Assembly (NCBI GenBank): GCA_035771175.1
Contig: CM069589.1
Location: forward strand, 23,268,201 to 23,332,200
Direction of reading: 5' to 3'
From: Paratinospora sagittata
Taxonomy: Eukaryota; Streptophyta; Magnoliopsida; Ranunculales; Menispermaceae
Length of the DNA: 64,000 nucleotides
Position 1 is the stretch's first letter. Every line of letters begins with the position of its first letter. Positions 50,342-63,964 of this stretch are shown in pieces. The position numbers and the translations under genes were made by a program. The notes beneath the pieces were generated by a model that saw only the letters and a program-made list of their open reading frames with translations, made no database searches and was not told the origin of the DNA.

Positions 50342-53300
50342 CTAACCATGGTCAATCGCCCAAATTGGAGTCAGAGTCAAAAAGTTGTGGTTATTTTAAA
50401 GTTTCACACTATTCATTCAACTTATTTATCAATTGAATGAGAAAGAAAAAGTCAATTAGTCTTAGAGTTTAGTGCTGACTCTGTTATGAGTTAATCAAAA
50501 GCCGTTTGAAATATTGTTTCTTCATCTTTCCAATGCATGTCCAATCACTCAAATCGGAGTCAGGATGAAAACGTTATGGCCATTTGAATGTTTGTTACCC
50601 ATTGTCCAACGTACTTATCAATCTAGTCAGTAATCAAAATTAAAATAGTTGTAACCATTTCTTTCGACCTACGATTTGAGTTATTCACAAGGCGTTTGAA
50701 ATGTCGTTTGTTCCTCTTTCCAACGCATTTTCAATCACTCAAACCAGAGTCGAAAATAAAATGTTACTGCTATTTGAATGTTTTTTACCGATCAATCAAC
50801 TTGCTTATCGAACAAATCGTGAAGAAAAGTTCAAATAGCCGTAACTTTTCATCCCGATTGTGATTTGAGTGATTCAAAAGGAATAGAAAATGTCATTTCT
50901 TCCTATTCCTAACGCATGTTCAATCACACAAATTGGAGTCGGAATCAAAAAGTTGTGGTTATTTTAAAGTTTCACACCATTCATTCAACTTACTTATCAA
51001 TTGAATCGGTAAGAAAAAGTCAATTAGTCTTAGAGTTTAATGCTGACACTTTTATGAGTTAATCAAAACCGTTGGAAATATTGTTTCTTCATCTTTCCAA
51101 TGCATGTCCAATCACTCAAATCGGAGTCAGGATGAAAACGTTATGGCTATTTGAATGTTTGCTACCCATTGGCCAACGTACTTATCAATCTAGTCAGTAA
51201 TCAAAATGCAAATAGTCCTAACCATTTCTTTTGAACTATGATTTGAGTTATTCACAAGGCGTTTGAAATATCGTTTCTTCGTCTTTCCAACGCATTTTCA
51301 ATCACTCAAACCGGAGTCGGAAATAAAATGTTACAGCTATTTGAATGTTTTTTACCTATCAATCAACTTACTTATCGAACAAATCGTGAAGAAAAGTTCA
51401 AAAAGCCGTAACTTTTCATCCCGACTTTGATTTGTGTGATTCAAAAGGAATTGAAAATGTTTTTTCTTCCCATTTCTAACGCATGGTCAATCGCACAAAT
51501 TGGAGTCAGAATCAAAAAGTTGTGGTTATTTTGAAGTTTCACACCATTCATTCAACTTACTTATCAATTGAATCGGAAAGAAAAAGTCAATTAGTCTTAA
51601 ACTTTAATGCTGACTCTGTTATGAGTTAATCAAAAGCCGTTGGAAATATTGTTTCTTCGTCTTTCCAATGCATGTCCAATCACTCAAATCGGAGTCAGGA
51701 TGAAAACGTTATAGCTATTTAAATGTTTGTTACCCATTGGCCAACGTACTTATCAATCTAGTCAGTAATCAAAATTCAAATAGTCGTAACCATTTCTTTC
51801 GAACTATGATTTGAGTTATTCACAAGGCATTTGAAATATCATTTTTTCCACTTTCCAACGCATTTTCAATCACTCAAACCGGAGTCAGAAATAAAATATT
51901 ACTACTATTTGAATGTTTTTTACCGATCAATCAGCTTACTTATCGAACAAATCGTGAAGAAAAGTTCAAATAGCCGTAACTTTTCATCCCGATTGTGATT
52001 TGAGTGATTCAAATGGAATTGAAAATGTCTTTTCTTCCTATTTCTAACGCATGTTCAATCACACAAATTGGAGTCATAATCAAAAAGTTGTGGTTATTTT
52101 AAAGTGTCACACCATTCATTCAACTTACTTATCAATTGAATCGGTAAGAAAAAGTCAATTAGTCTTAGAGTTTAATGCTGACTCTGTTACGAGTTAATCA
52201 AAAGCCGTTGGAAATTTTTTTTTTTCATCTTTCCAATGCATGCCCAATCACTCAAATCGGAGTCAGGATGAAAACGTTATGGCTATTTGAATGTTTGTTA
52301 CCCATTGGCCAACGTACTTATCAATCTAGTCAGTAATCAAAACTCAAATAGTCGTAACCATTTCTTTCGAACTATGATTTGAGTTATTCACAAGGCGTTT
52401 GAAATATCGTTTCTTCCTCTTTCCAACGCATTTTCAATCACTCAAACCGGAGTCGGAAATAAAATGTTACTGCTATTTGAATTTTTTTTATCCATCAATC
52501 AACTTGCTTACCGAACAAATCGTGAAGAAAAGTTCAAATAGCCGTCACTTTTCATCCCGACTTTGATTTGAGTGATTCATAAGGAATTGAAAATGTCTTT
52601 TTTTCCTATTTCTAACGCTGGTTCAATCACACAAGTTGGAGTCAAAATCGAAAACTTGTGGTTATCTTAAAGTTTCACACCATTCATTCAACTTACTTAT
52701 CAATTGAATCGGTAAGAAAAAGTCAATTAGTCTTAGAGTTTAATGCTGACTCTTGCATAAGTTAATCAAAAGCCGTTGGAAATATTGCTTCTTCACCTTT
52801 CCAATGCATGTCCAATCACTCAAATCGGGGTAAGGATGAAAACGTTATGGCTATTTGAATGCTTGTTACCCATTCGCCAACGTACTTATTAATCTAATCA
52901 GTAATCAAAATTCAAATAGCCGTAACCTTTTCTTTCGAACTATGATTTGAGTTATTCAAAAGGAGTTTGAAATATGGTTTCTTCCTCTTTCCAACGCATT
53001 TTCAATCACTCAAACCGGAGTCAGAAATAAAATGTTACAGCTATTTGATTGTTTTTTACCTATCAATCAACTTACTTATCGAACAAATCGTGAAGAAAAA
53101 TTCAAATAACCGTAACTTTTCATCCCGACTTTGATTTGAGTGATTCAAAAGGAATTGAAAATGGCTTTTCTTCCCATTTCTAACCATGGTCAATCGCCCA
53201 AATTCGAGTCAGAGTCAAAAAGTTGTGGTTATTTTAAAGTTTCACACTATTCATTCAACTTACTTATCAATTGAATCAGAAAGAAAAAGTCAATTAGTCT

Positions 53301-54882
53301 TAGAGTTTAGTGCTGACTCTGTTATGAGTTAATCAAAAGCCGTTGGAAATATTGTTTCTTCATCTTTCCAATGCATGTCCAATCACTCAAATCGGAGTCA
53401 GGATGATAACGTTATGGCCATTTGAATGTTTGTTACCCATTGTCCAACGTACTTATCAATCTAGTCAGTAATCAAAATTCAAATAGTCGTAACCATTTCT
53501 TTCGAACTATGATTTGAGTTATTCACAAGGCATTTGAAATATCATTTTTTCCACTTTCCAACGCATTTTCAATCACTCAAACCGGAGTCAGAAATAAAAT
53601 ATTACTACTATTTGAATGTTTTTTACCGATCAATCAACTTACTTATCGAACAAATCGTGAAAAAAAGTTCAAATAGCCGTAACTTTTCATCCCGATTGTG
53701 ATTTGAGTGATTCAAATGGAATTGAAAATGTCTTTTCTTCCTATTTCTAACGCATGTTCAATCACACAAATTGGAGTCGGAATCAAAAAGTTGTGGTTAT
53801 TTTAAAGTGTCACACCATTCATTCAACTTACTTATCAATTGAATCGGTAAGAAAAAGTCAATTAGTCTTAGAGTTTAATGCTGACTCTGTTACGAGTTAA
53901 TCAAAAGCCGTTGGAAATTTTTTTTTTTCATCTTTCCAATGCATGCCCAATCACTCAAATCGGAGTCAGGATGAAAACGTTATGGCTATTTGAATGTTTG
54001 TTACCCATTGGCCAACGTACTTATCAATCTAGTCAGTAATCAAAATTCAAATAGTCGTAACCATTTCTTTCGAACTATGATTTGAGTTATTCACAAGGCG
54101 TTTGAAATATCGTTTCTTCCTCTTTCCAACGCATTTTCAATCACTCAAACTGGAGTCGGAAATAAAATGTTACTGCTATTTGAATTTTTTTTATCCATCA
54201 ATCAACTTACTTACCGAACAAATCGTGAAGATAAGTTCAAATAGCCGTCACTTTTCATCCCGACTTTGATTTGAGTGATTCATAAGGAATTGAAAATGTC
54301 TTTTTTTCCTATTTCTAACGCTGGTTCAATCACACAAGTTGGAGTCAAAATCGAAAACTTGTGGTTCTCTTAAAGTTTCACACCATTCATTCAACTTACT
54401 TATCAATTGAATCGGTAAGAAAAAGTCAATTAGTCTTAGAGTTTAATGCTGACTCTTGGATAAGTTAATCAAAAACCGTTGGAAATATTGCTTCTTCACC
54501 TTTCCATTGCATGTCCAATCACTCAAATCGGGGTAAGGATGAAAACGTTATGGCTGTTTGAATGCTTGTTACCCATTCGCCAACGTACTTATTAATCTAA
54601 TCAGTAATCAAAATTCAAATAGCCGTAACCTTTTCTTTCGAACTATGATTTGAGTTATTCAAAAGGAGTTTGAAATATGGTTTCTTCCTCTTTCCAACGC
54701 ATTTTCAATCACTCAAACCGGAGTCAGAAATAAAATGTTACAGCTATTTGATTGTTTTTTACCTATCAATCAACTTACTTATCGAACAAATCGTGAAGAA
54801 AAATTCAAATAGCCGTAACTTTTCATCCCGACTTTGATTTGAGTGATTCAAAAGGAATTGAAAATGGCTTTTCTTCCCATTT
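50342..54882. repeat. 4541-bp higher-order repeat, copy 2
   Basis: Marker CTAACCATGG sits at 50342 and 53180, and the next copy at 54883, so the 2838 + 1703 layout is repeated exactly. Copy-linked variants keep the 4541-bp step: CAACTTGCTTACCG (near 47957, 52501, 57041) and AAGATAAGTTC in the short block (near 49687, 54228, 58769). Confidence 0.9.
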
Positions 54883-57800
54883 CTAACCATGGTCAATCGC
54901 CCAAATTGGAGTCAGAGTCAAAAAGTTGTGGTTATTTTAAAGTTTCACACTATTCATTCAACTTATTTATCAATTGAATGAGAAAGAAAAAGTCAATTAG
55001 TCTTAGAGTTTAGTGCTGACTCTGTTATGAGTTAATCAAAAGCCGTTTGAAATATTGTTTCTTCATCTTTCCAATGCATGTCCAATCACTCAAATCGGAG
55101 TCAGGATGAAAACGTTATGGCCATTTGAATGTTTGTTACCCATTGTCCAACGTACTTATCAATCTAGTCAGTAATCAAAATTAAAATAGTTGTAACCATT
55201 TCTTTCGACCTACGATTTGAGTTATTCACAAGGCGTTTGAAATGTCGTTTGTTCCTCTTTCCAACGCATTTTCAATCACTCAAACCGGAGTCGGAAATAA
55301 AATGTTACTGCTATTTGAATGTTTTTTACCGATCAATCAACTTGCTTTTCGAACAAATCGTGAAGAAAAGTTCAAATAGCCGTAACTTTTCATACCGATT
55401 GTGATTTGAGTGATTCAAAAGGAATAGAAAATGTCATTTCTTCCTATTCCTAACGCATGTTCAATCACACAAATTGGAGTCGGAATCAAAAAGTTGTGGT
55501 TATTTTAAAGTTTCACACCATTCATTCAACTTACTTATCAATTGAATCGGTAAGAAAAAGTCAATTAGTCTTAGAGTTTAATGCTGACACTTTTATGAGT
55601 TAATCAAAACCGTTGGAAATTTTGTTTCTTCATCTTTCCAATGCATGTCCAATCACTCAAATCGGAGTCAGGATGAAAACGTTATGGCTATTTGAATGTT
55701 TGCTACCCATTGGCCAACGTACTTATCAATCTAGTCAGTAATCAAAATGCAAATAGTCCTAACCATTTCTTTTGAACTATGATTTGAGTTATTCACAAGG
55801 CGTTTGAAATATCATTTCTTTGTCTTTCCAACGCATTTTCAATCACTCAAACCGGAGTCGGAAATAAAATGTTACAGCTATTTGAATGTTTTTTACCTAT
55901 CAATCAACTTACTTATCGAACAAATCGTGAAGAAAAGTTCAAAAAGCCGTAACTTTTCATCCCGACTTTGATTTGTGTGATTCAAAAGGAATTGAAAATG
56001 TTTTTTCTTCCCATTTCTAACGCATGGTCAATCGCACAAATTGGAGTCAGAATCAAAAAGTTGTGGTTATTTTGAAGTTTCACACCATTCATTCAACTTA
56101 CTTATCAATTGAATCGGAAAGAAAAAGTCAATTAGTCTTAAACTTTAATGCTGACTCTGTTATGAGTTAATCAAAAGCCGTTGGAAATATTGTTTCTTCG
56201 TCTTTCCAATGCATGTCCAATCACTCAAATCGGAGTCAGGATGAAAACGTTATAGCTATTTAAATGTTTGTTACCCATTGGCCAACGTACTTATCAATCT
56301 AGTCAGTAATCAAAATTCAAATAGTCGTAACCATTTCTTTCGAACTATGATTTGAGTTATTCACAAGGCATTTGAAATATCATTTTTTCCACTTTCCAAC
56401 GCATTTTCAATCACTCAAACCGGAGTCAGAAATAAAATATTACTACTATTTGAATGTTTTTTACCGATCAATCAGCTTACTTATCGAACAAATCGTGAAG
56501 AAAAGTTCAAATAGCCGTAACTTTTCATCCCGATTGTGATTTGAGTGATTCAAATGGAATTGAAAATGTCTTTTCTTCCTATTTCTAACGCATGTTCAAT
56601 CACACAAATTGGAGTCATAATCAAAAAGTTGTGGTTATTTTAAAGTGTCACACCATTCATTCAACTTACTTATCAATTGAATCGGTAAGAAAAAGTCAAT
56701 TAGTCTTAGAGTTTAATGCTGACTCTGTTACGAGTTAATCAAAAGCCGTTGGAAATTTTTTTTTTTCATCTTTCCAATGCATGCCCAATCACTCAAATCG
56801 GAGTCAGGATGAAAACGTTATGGCTATTTGAATGTTTGTTACCCATTGGCCAACGTACTTATCAATCTAGTCAGTAATCAAAACTCAAATAGTCGTAACC
56901 ATTTCTTTCGAACTATGATTTGAGTTATTCACAAGGCGTTTGAAATATCGTTTCTTCCTCTTTCCAACGCATTTTCAATCACTCAAACCGGAGTCGGAAA
57001 TAAAATGTTACTGCTATTTGAATTTTTTTTATCCATCAATCAACTTGCTTACCGAACAAATCGTGAAGAAAAGTTCAAATAGCCGTCACTTTTCATCCCG
57101 ACTTTGATTTGAGTGATTCATAAGGAATTGAAAATGTCTTTTTTTCCTATTTCTAACGCTGGTTCAATCACACAAGTTGGAGTCAAAATCGAAAACTTGT
57201 GGTTATCTTAAAGTTTCACACCATTCATTCAACTTACTTATCAATTGAATCGGTAAGAAAAAGTCAATTAGTCTTAGAGTTTAATGCTGACTCTTGCATA
57301 AGTTAATCAAAAGCCGTTGGAAATATTGCTTCTTCACCTTTCCAATGCATGTCCAATCACTCAAATCGGGGTAAGGATGAAAACGTTATGGCTATTTGAA
57401 TGCTTGTTACCCATTCGCCAACGTACTTATTAATCTAATCAGTAATCAAAATTCAAATAGCCGTAACCTTTTCTTTCGAACTATGATTTGAGTTATTCAA
57501 AAGGAGTTTGAAATATGGTTTCTTCCTCTTTCCAACGCATTTTCAATCACTCAAACCGGAGTCAGAAATAAAATGTTACAGCTATTTGATTGTTTTTTAC
57601 CTATCAATCAACTTACTTATCGAACAAATCGTGAAGAAAAATTCAAATAACCGTAACTTTTCATCCCGACTTTGATTTGAGTGATTCAAAAGGAATTGAA
57701 AATGGCTTTTCTTCCCATTTCTAACCATGGTCAATCGCCCAAATTCGAGTCAGAGTCAAAAAGTTGTGGTTATTTTAAAGTTTCACACTATTCATTCAAC

Positions 57801-59423
57801 TTACTTATCAATTGAATCAGAAAGAAAAAGTCAATTAGTCTTAGAGTTTAGTGCTGACTCTGTTATGAGTTAATCAAAAGCCGTTGGAAATATTGTTTCT
57901 TCATCTTTCCAATGCATGTCCAATCACTCAAATCGGAGTCAGGATGATAACGTTATGGCCATTTGAATGTTTGTTACCCATTGTCCAACGTACTTATCAA
58001 TCTAGTCAGTAATCAAAATTCAAATAGTCGTAACCATTTCTTTCGAACTATGATTTGAGTTATTCACAAGGCATTTGAAATATCATTTTTTCCACTTTCC
58101 AACGCATTTTCAATCACTCAAACCGGAGTCAGAAATAAAATATTACTACTATTTGAATGTTTTTTACCGATCAATCAACTTACTTATCGAACAAATCGTG
58201 AAAAAAAGTTCAAATAGCCGTAACTTTTCATCCCGATTGTGATTTGAGTGATTCAAATGGAATTGAAAATGTCTTTTCTTCCTATTTCTAACGCATGTTC
58301 AATCACACAAATTGGAGTCGGAATCAAAAAGTTGTGGTTATTTTAAAGTGTCACACCATTCATTCAACTTACTTATCAATTGAATCGGTAAGAAAAAGTC
58401 AATTAGTCTTAGAGTTTAATGCTGACTCTGTTACGAGTTAATCAAAAGCCGTTGGAAATTTTTTTTTTTCATCTTTCCAATGCATGCCCAATCACTCAAA
58501 TCGGAGTCAGGATGAAAACGTTATGGCTATTTGAATGTTTGTTACCCATTGGCCAACGTACTTATCAATCTAGTCAGTAATCAAAATTCAAATAGTCGTA
58601 ACCATTTCTTTCGAACTATGATTTGAGTTATTCACAAGGCGTTTGAAATATCGTTTCTTCCTCTTTCCAACGCATTTTCAATCACTCAAACTGGAGTCGG
58701 AAATAAAATGTTACTGCTATTTGAATTTTTTTTATCCATCAATCAACTTACTTACCGAACAAATCGTGAAGATAAGTTCAAATAGCCGTCACTTTTCATC
58801 CCGACTTTGATTTGAGTGATTCATAAGGAATTGAAAATGTCTTTTTTTCCTATTTCTAACGCTGGTTCAATCACACAAGTTGGAGTCAAAATCGAAAACT
58901 TGTGGTTATCTTAAAGTTTCACACCATTCATTCAACTTACTTATCAATTGAATCGGTAAGAAAAAGTCAATTAGTCTTAGAGTTTAATGCTGACTCTTGG
59001 ATAAGTTAATCAAAAACCGTTGGAAATATTGCTTCTTCACCTTTCCAATGCATGTCCAATCACTCAAATCGGGGTAAGGATGAAAACGTTATGGCTGTTT
59101 GAATGCTTGTTACCCATTCGCCAACGTACTTATTAATCTAATCAGTAATCAAAATTCAAATAGCCGTAACCTTTTCTTTCGAACTATGATTTGAGTTATT
59201 CAAAAGGAGTTTGAAATATGGTTTCTTCCTCTTTCCAACGCATTTTCAATCACTCAAACCGGAGTCAGAAATAAAATGTTACAGCTATTTGATTGTTTTT
59301 TACCTATCAATCAACTTACTTATCGAACAAATCGTGAGGAAAAATTCAAATAGCCGTAACTTTTCATCCCGACTTTGATTTGAGTGATTCAAAAGGAATT
59401 GAAAATGGCTTTTCTTCCCATTT
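54883..59423. repeat. 4541-bp higher-order repeat, copy 3
   Basis: Same 2838 + 1703 layout (markers 54883, 57721, 59424). It has a few private variants, for example CTTGCTTTTCG, CATACCGATTG and GGAAATTTTGTTTC in the U1/U2 trimers. These reappear in the next block, so the block at 59424 was copied from this one. Confidence 0.9.
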
Positions 59424-61126
59424 CTAACCATGGTCAATCGCCCAAATTGGAGTCAGAGTCAAAAAGTTGTGGTTATTTTAAAGTTTCACACTATTCATTC
59501 AACTTATTTATCAATTGAATGAGAAAGAAAAAGTCAATTAGTCTTAGAGTTTAGTGCTGACTCTGTTATGAGTTAATCAAAAGCCGTTGGAAATATTGTT
59601 TCTTCATCTTTCCAATGCATGTCCAATCACTCAAATCGGAGTCAGGATGAAAACGTTATGGCCATTTGAATGTTTGTTACCCATTGTCCAACGTACTTAT
59701 CAATCTAGTCAGTAATCAAAATTCAAATAGTTGTAACCATTTCTTTCGACCTACGATTTGAGTTATTCACAAGGCGTTTGAAATGTCGTTTGTTCCTCTT
59801 TCCAACGCATTTTCAATCACTCAAACCGGAGTCGGAAATAAAATGTTACTGCTATTTGAATGTTTTTTACCGATCAATCAACTTGCTTTTCGAACAAATC
59901 GTGAAGAAAAGTTCAAATAGCCGTAACTTTTCATACCGATTGTGATTTGAGTGATTCAAAAGGAATAGAAAATGTCATTTCTTCCTATTCCTAACGCATG
60001 TTCAATCACACAAATTGGAGTCGGAATCAAAAAGTTGTGGTTATTTTAAAGTTTCACACCATTCATTCAACTTACTTATCAATTGAATCGGTAAGAAAAA
60101 GTCAATTAGTCTTAGAGTTTAATGCTGACACTTTTATGAGTTAATCAAAACCGTTGGAAATTTTGTTTCTTCATCTTTCCAATGCATGTCCAATCACTCA
60201 AATCGGAGTCAGGATGAAAACGTTATGGCTATTTGAATGTTTGCTACCCATTGGCCAACGTACTTATCAATCTAGTCAGTAATCAAAATGCAAATAGTCC
60301 TAACCATTTCTTTTGAACTATGATTTGAGTTATTCACAAGGCGTTTGAAATATCGTTTCTTCGTCTTTCCAACGCATTTTCAATCACTCAAACCGGAGTC
60401 GGAAATAAAATGTTACAGATATTTGAATGTTTTTTACCTATCAATCAACTTACTTATCGAACAAATCGTGAAGAAAAGTTCAAAAAGCCGTAACTTTTCA
60501 TCTCGACTTTGATTTGAGTGATTCAAAAGGAATTGAAAATGTTTTTTCTTCCCATTTCTAACGCATGGTCAATAGCACAAATTGGAGTCAGAATCAAAAA
60601 GTTGTGGTTATTTTGAAGTTTCACACCATTCATTCAACTTACTTATCAATTGAATCGGAAAGAAAAAGTCAATTAGTCTTAAACTTTAATGCTGACTCTG
60701 TTATGAGTTAATCAAGAGCCGTTGGAAATATTGTTTCTTCGTCTTTCCAATGCATGTCCAATCACTCAAATCGGGGTAAGGATGAAAACGTTATGGCTGT
60801 TTGAATGCTTGTTACTCATTCGCCAACGTACTTATTAATCTAATCAGTAATCAAAATTCAAATAGCCGTAACCTTTTCTTTCGAACTATGATTTGAGTTA
60901 TTCAAAAGGAGTTTGAAATATGGTTTCTTCCTCTTTCCAACGCATTTTCAATCACTCAAACCGGAGTCAGAAATAAAATGTTACAGCTATTTGATTGTTT
61001 TTTACCTATCAATCAACTTACTTATCGAACAAATCGTGAAGAAAAATTCAAATAGCCGTAACTTTTCATCCCGACTTTGATTTGAGTGATTAAAAAAGGA
61101 ATTGAAAATGGCTTTTCTTCCCATTT
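59424..61126. repeat. Second type of shortened block: U1-U2-U3/U5 (1703 bp)
   Basis: It is the same length as the other 3-trimer block but differently composed. It keeps U1, U2 and the A monomer of U3, then switches to the B and C monomers of U5. The switch lies between the U3 base in CTTCGTC (60741) and the U5 variant GGGGTAAGG (60775). It is an independent two-trimer deletion from the same 5-trimer ancestor. Confidence 0.85.
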
Positions 61127-63964
61127 CTAACCATGGTCAATCGCCCAAATTGGAGTCAGAGTCAAAAAGTTGTGGTTATTTTAAAGTTTCACACTATTCT
61201 TTCAACTTACTTATCAATTGAATGAGAAAGAAAAAGTCAATTAGTCTTAGAGTTTAGTGCTGACTCTGTTATGAGTTAATCAAAAGCCGTTGGAAATATT
61301 GTTTCTTCATCTTTCCAATGCATGTCCAATCACTCAAATCGGAGTCAGGATGAAAACGTTATGGCCATTTGAATGTTTGTTACCCATTGTCCAACGTACT
61401 TATCAATCTAGTCAGTAATCAAAATTCAAATAGTTGTAACCATTTCTTTCGACCTACGATTTGAGTTATTCACAAGGCATTTGAAATGTCGTTTGTTCCT
61501 CTTTCCAACGCATTTTCAATCACTCAAACCAGAGTCGAAAATAAAATGTTACTGCTATTTGAATGTTTTTTACCGATCAATCAACTTGCTTATCGAACAA
61601 ATCTTGAAGAAAAGTTCAAATAGCCGTAACTTTTCATCCCGATTGTGATTTGAGTGATTCAAAAGGAATAGAAAACGTCATTTCTTCCTATTCCTAACGC
61701 ATGTTCAATCACACAAATTGGAGTCGGAATCAAAAAGTTGTGGTTATTTTAAAGTTTCACACCATTCATTCAACTTACTTATCAATTGAATCGGTAAGAA
61801 AAAGTCAATTAGTCTTAGAGTTTAATGCTGACACTTTTATGAGTTAATCAAAACCGTTGGAAATATTGTTTCTTCATCTTTCCAATGCATGTCCAATCAC
61901 TCAAATCGGAGTCAGGATGAAAACGTTATGGCTATTTGAATGTTTGCTACCCATTGGCCAACGTACTTATCAATCTAGTCAGTAATCAAAATGCAAATAG
62001 TCCTAACCATTTCTTTTGAACTATGATTTGAGTTATTCACAAGGCGTTTGAAATATCGTTTCTTCGTCTTTCCAACGCATTTTCAATCACTCAAACCGGA
62101 GTCGGAAATAAAATGTTACAGCTATTTGAATGTTTTTTACCTATCAATCAACTTACTTATCGAACAAATCGTGAAGAAAAGTTCAAAAAGCCGTAACTTT
62201 TCATCCCGACTTTGATTTGCGTGATTCAAAAGGAATTGAAAATGTTTTTTCTTCCCATTTCTAACGCATGGTCAATCGCACAAATTGGAGTCAGAATCAA
62301 AAAGTTGTGGCTATTTTGAAGTTTCACACCATTCATTCAACTTACTTATCAATTGAATCGGAAAGTAAAAGTCAATTAGTCTTAAACTTTAATGCTGACT
62401 CTGTTATGAGTTAATCAAAAGTCGTTGGAAATATTGTTTCTTCGTCTTTCCAATGCATGTCCAATCACTCAAATCGGAGTCAGGATGAAAACGTTATGGC
62501 TATTTAAATGTTTGTTACCCATTGGCCAACGTACTTATCAATCTAGTCAGTAATCAAAATTCAAATAGTCGTAACCATTTCTTTCGAACTATGATTTGAG
62601 TTATTCACAAGGCATTTGAAATATCATTTTTTCCACTTTCCAACGCATTTTCAATCACTCAAACCGGAGTCAGAAATAAAATATTACTACTATTTGAATG
62701 TTCTTTACCGATCAATCAACTTACTTATCGAACAAATCGTGAAGAAAAGTTCAAATAGCCGTAACTTTTCATCCCGATTGTGATTTGAGTGATTCAAATG
62801 GAATTGAAAATGTCTTTTCTTCCTATTTCTAACGCATGTTCAATCACACAAATTGGAGTCAGAATCAAAAAGTTGTGGTTATTTTAAAGTGTCACACCAT
62901 TCATTCAACTTACTTATCAATTGAATCGGTAAGAAAAAGTCAATTAGTCTTAGAGTTTAATGCTGACTCTGTTACGAGTTAATCAAAAGCCGTTGGAAAT
63001 TTTTTTTTTTCATCTTTCCAATGCATGCCCAATCACTCAAATCGGAGTCAGGATGAAAACGTTATGGCTATTTGAATGTTTGTTACCCATTGGCCAACGT
63101 ACTTATCAATCTAGTCAGTAATCAAAATTCAAATAGTCGTAACCATTTCTTTCGAACTACGATTTGAGTTATTCACAAGGCGTTTGAAATATCGTTTCTT
63201 CCTCTTTCCAACGCATTTTCAATCACTCAAACCGGAGTCGGAAATAAAATGTTACTGCTATTTGAATTTTTTTTATCCATCAATCAACTTGCTTACCGAA
63301 CAAATCGTGAAGAAAAGTTCAAATAGCCGTCACTTTTCATCCCGACTTTGATTTGAGTGATTCATAAGGAATTGAAAATGTCTTTTTTTCCTATTTCTAA
63401 CGCTGGTTCAATCACACAAGTTGGAGTCAAAATCGAAAACTTGTGGTTATCTTAAAGTTTCACACCATTCATTCAACTTACTTATCAATTGAATCGGTAA
63501 GAAAAAGTCAATTAGTCTTAGAGTTTAATGCTGACTCTTGCATAAGTTAATCAAAAGCCGTTGGAAATATTGCTTCTTCACCTTTCCAATGCATGTCCAA
63601 TCACTCAAATCGGGGTAAGGATGAAAACGTTATGGCTATTTGAATGCTTGTTACCCATTCGCCAACGAACTTATTAATCTAGTCAGTAATCAAAATTCAA
63701 ATAGTCGTAACCATTTCTTTCGAACTATGATTTGAGTTATTCACAAGGCATTTGAAATATCATTTTTTCCACTTTCCAACGCATTTTCAATCACTCAAAC
63801 CGGAGTCAGAAATAAAATGTTACAGCTATTTGATTGTTTTTTACCTATCAATCAACTTACTTATCGAACAAATCGTGAAGAAAAATTCAAATAGCCGTAA
63901 CTTTTCATCCCGACTTTGATTTGAGTGATTCAAAAGGAATTGAAAATGGCTTTTCTTCCCATTT
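61127..63964. repeat. 5-trimer block (2838 bp), last copy, with a converted patch
   Basis: Full U1-U5 order between markers at 61127 and 63965. In U5 the B monomer changes to U3-type sequence between about 63682 and 63771 and then returns to U5 type (TTACAGCTATTTGATTG). This is a patch of conversion or double exchange. Confidence 0.85.
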
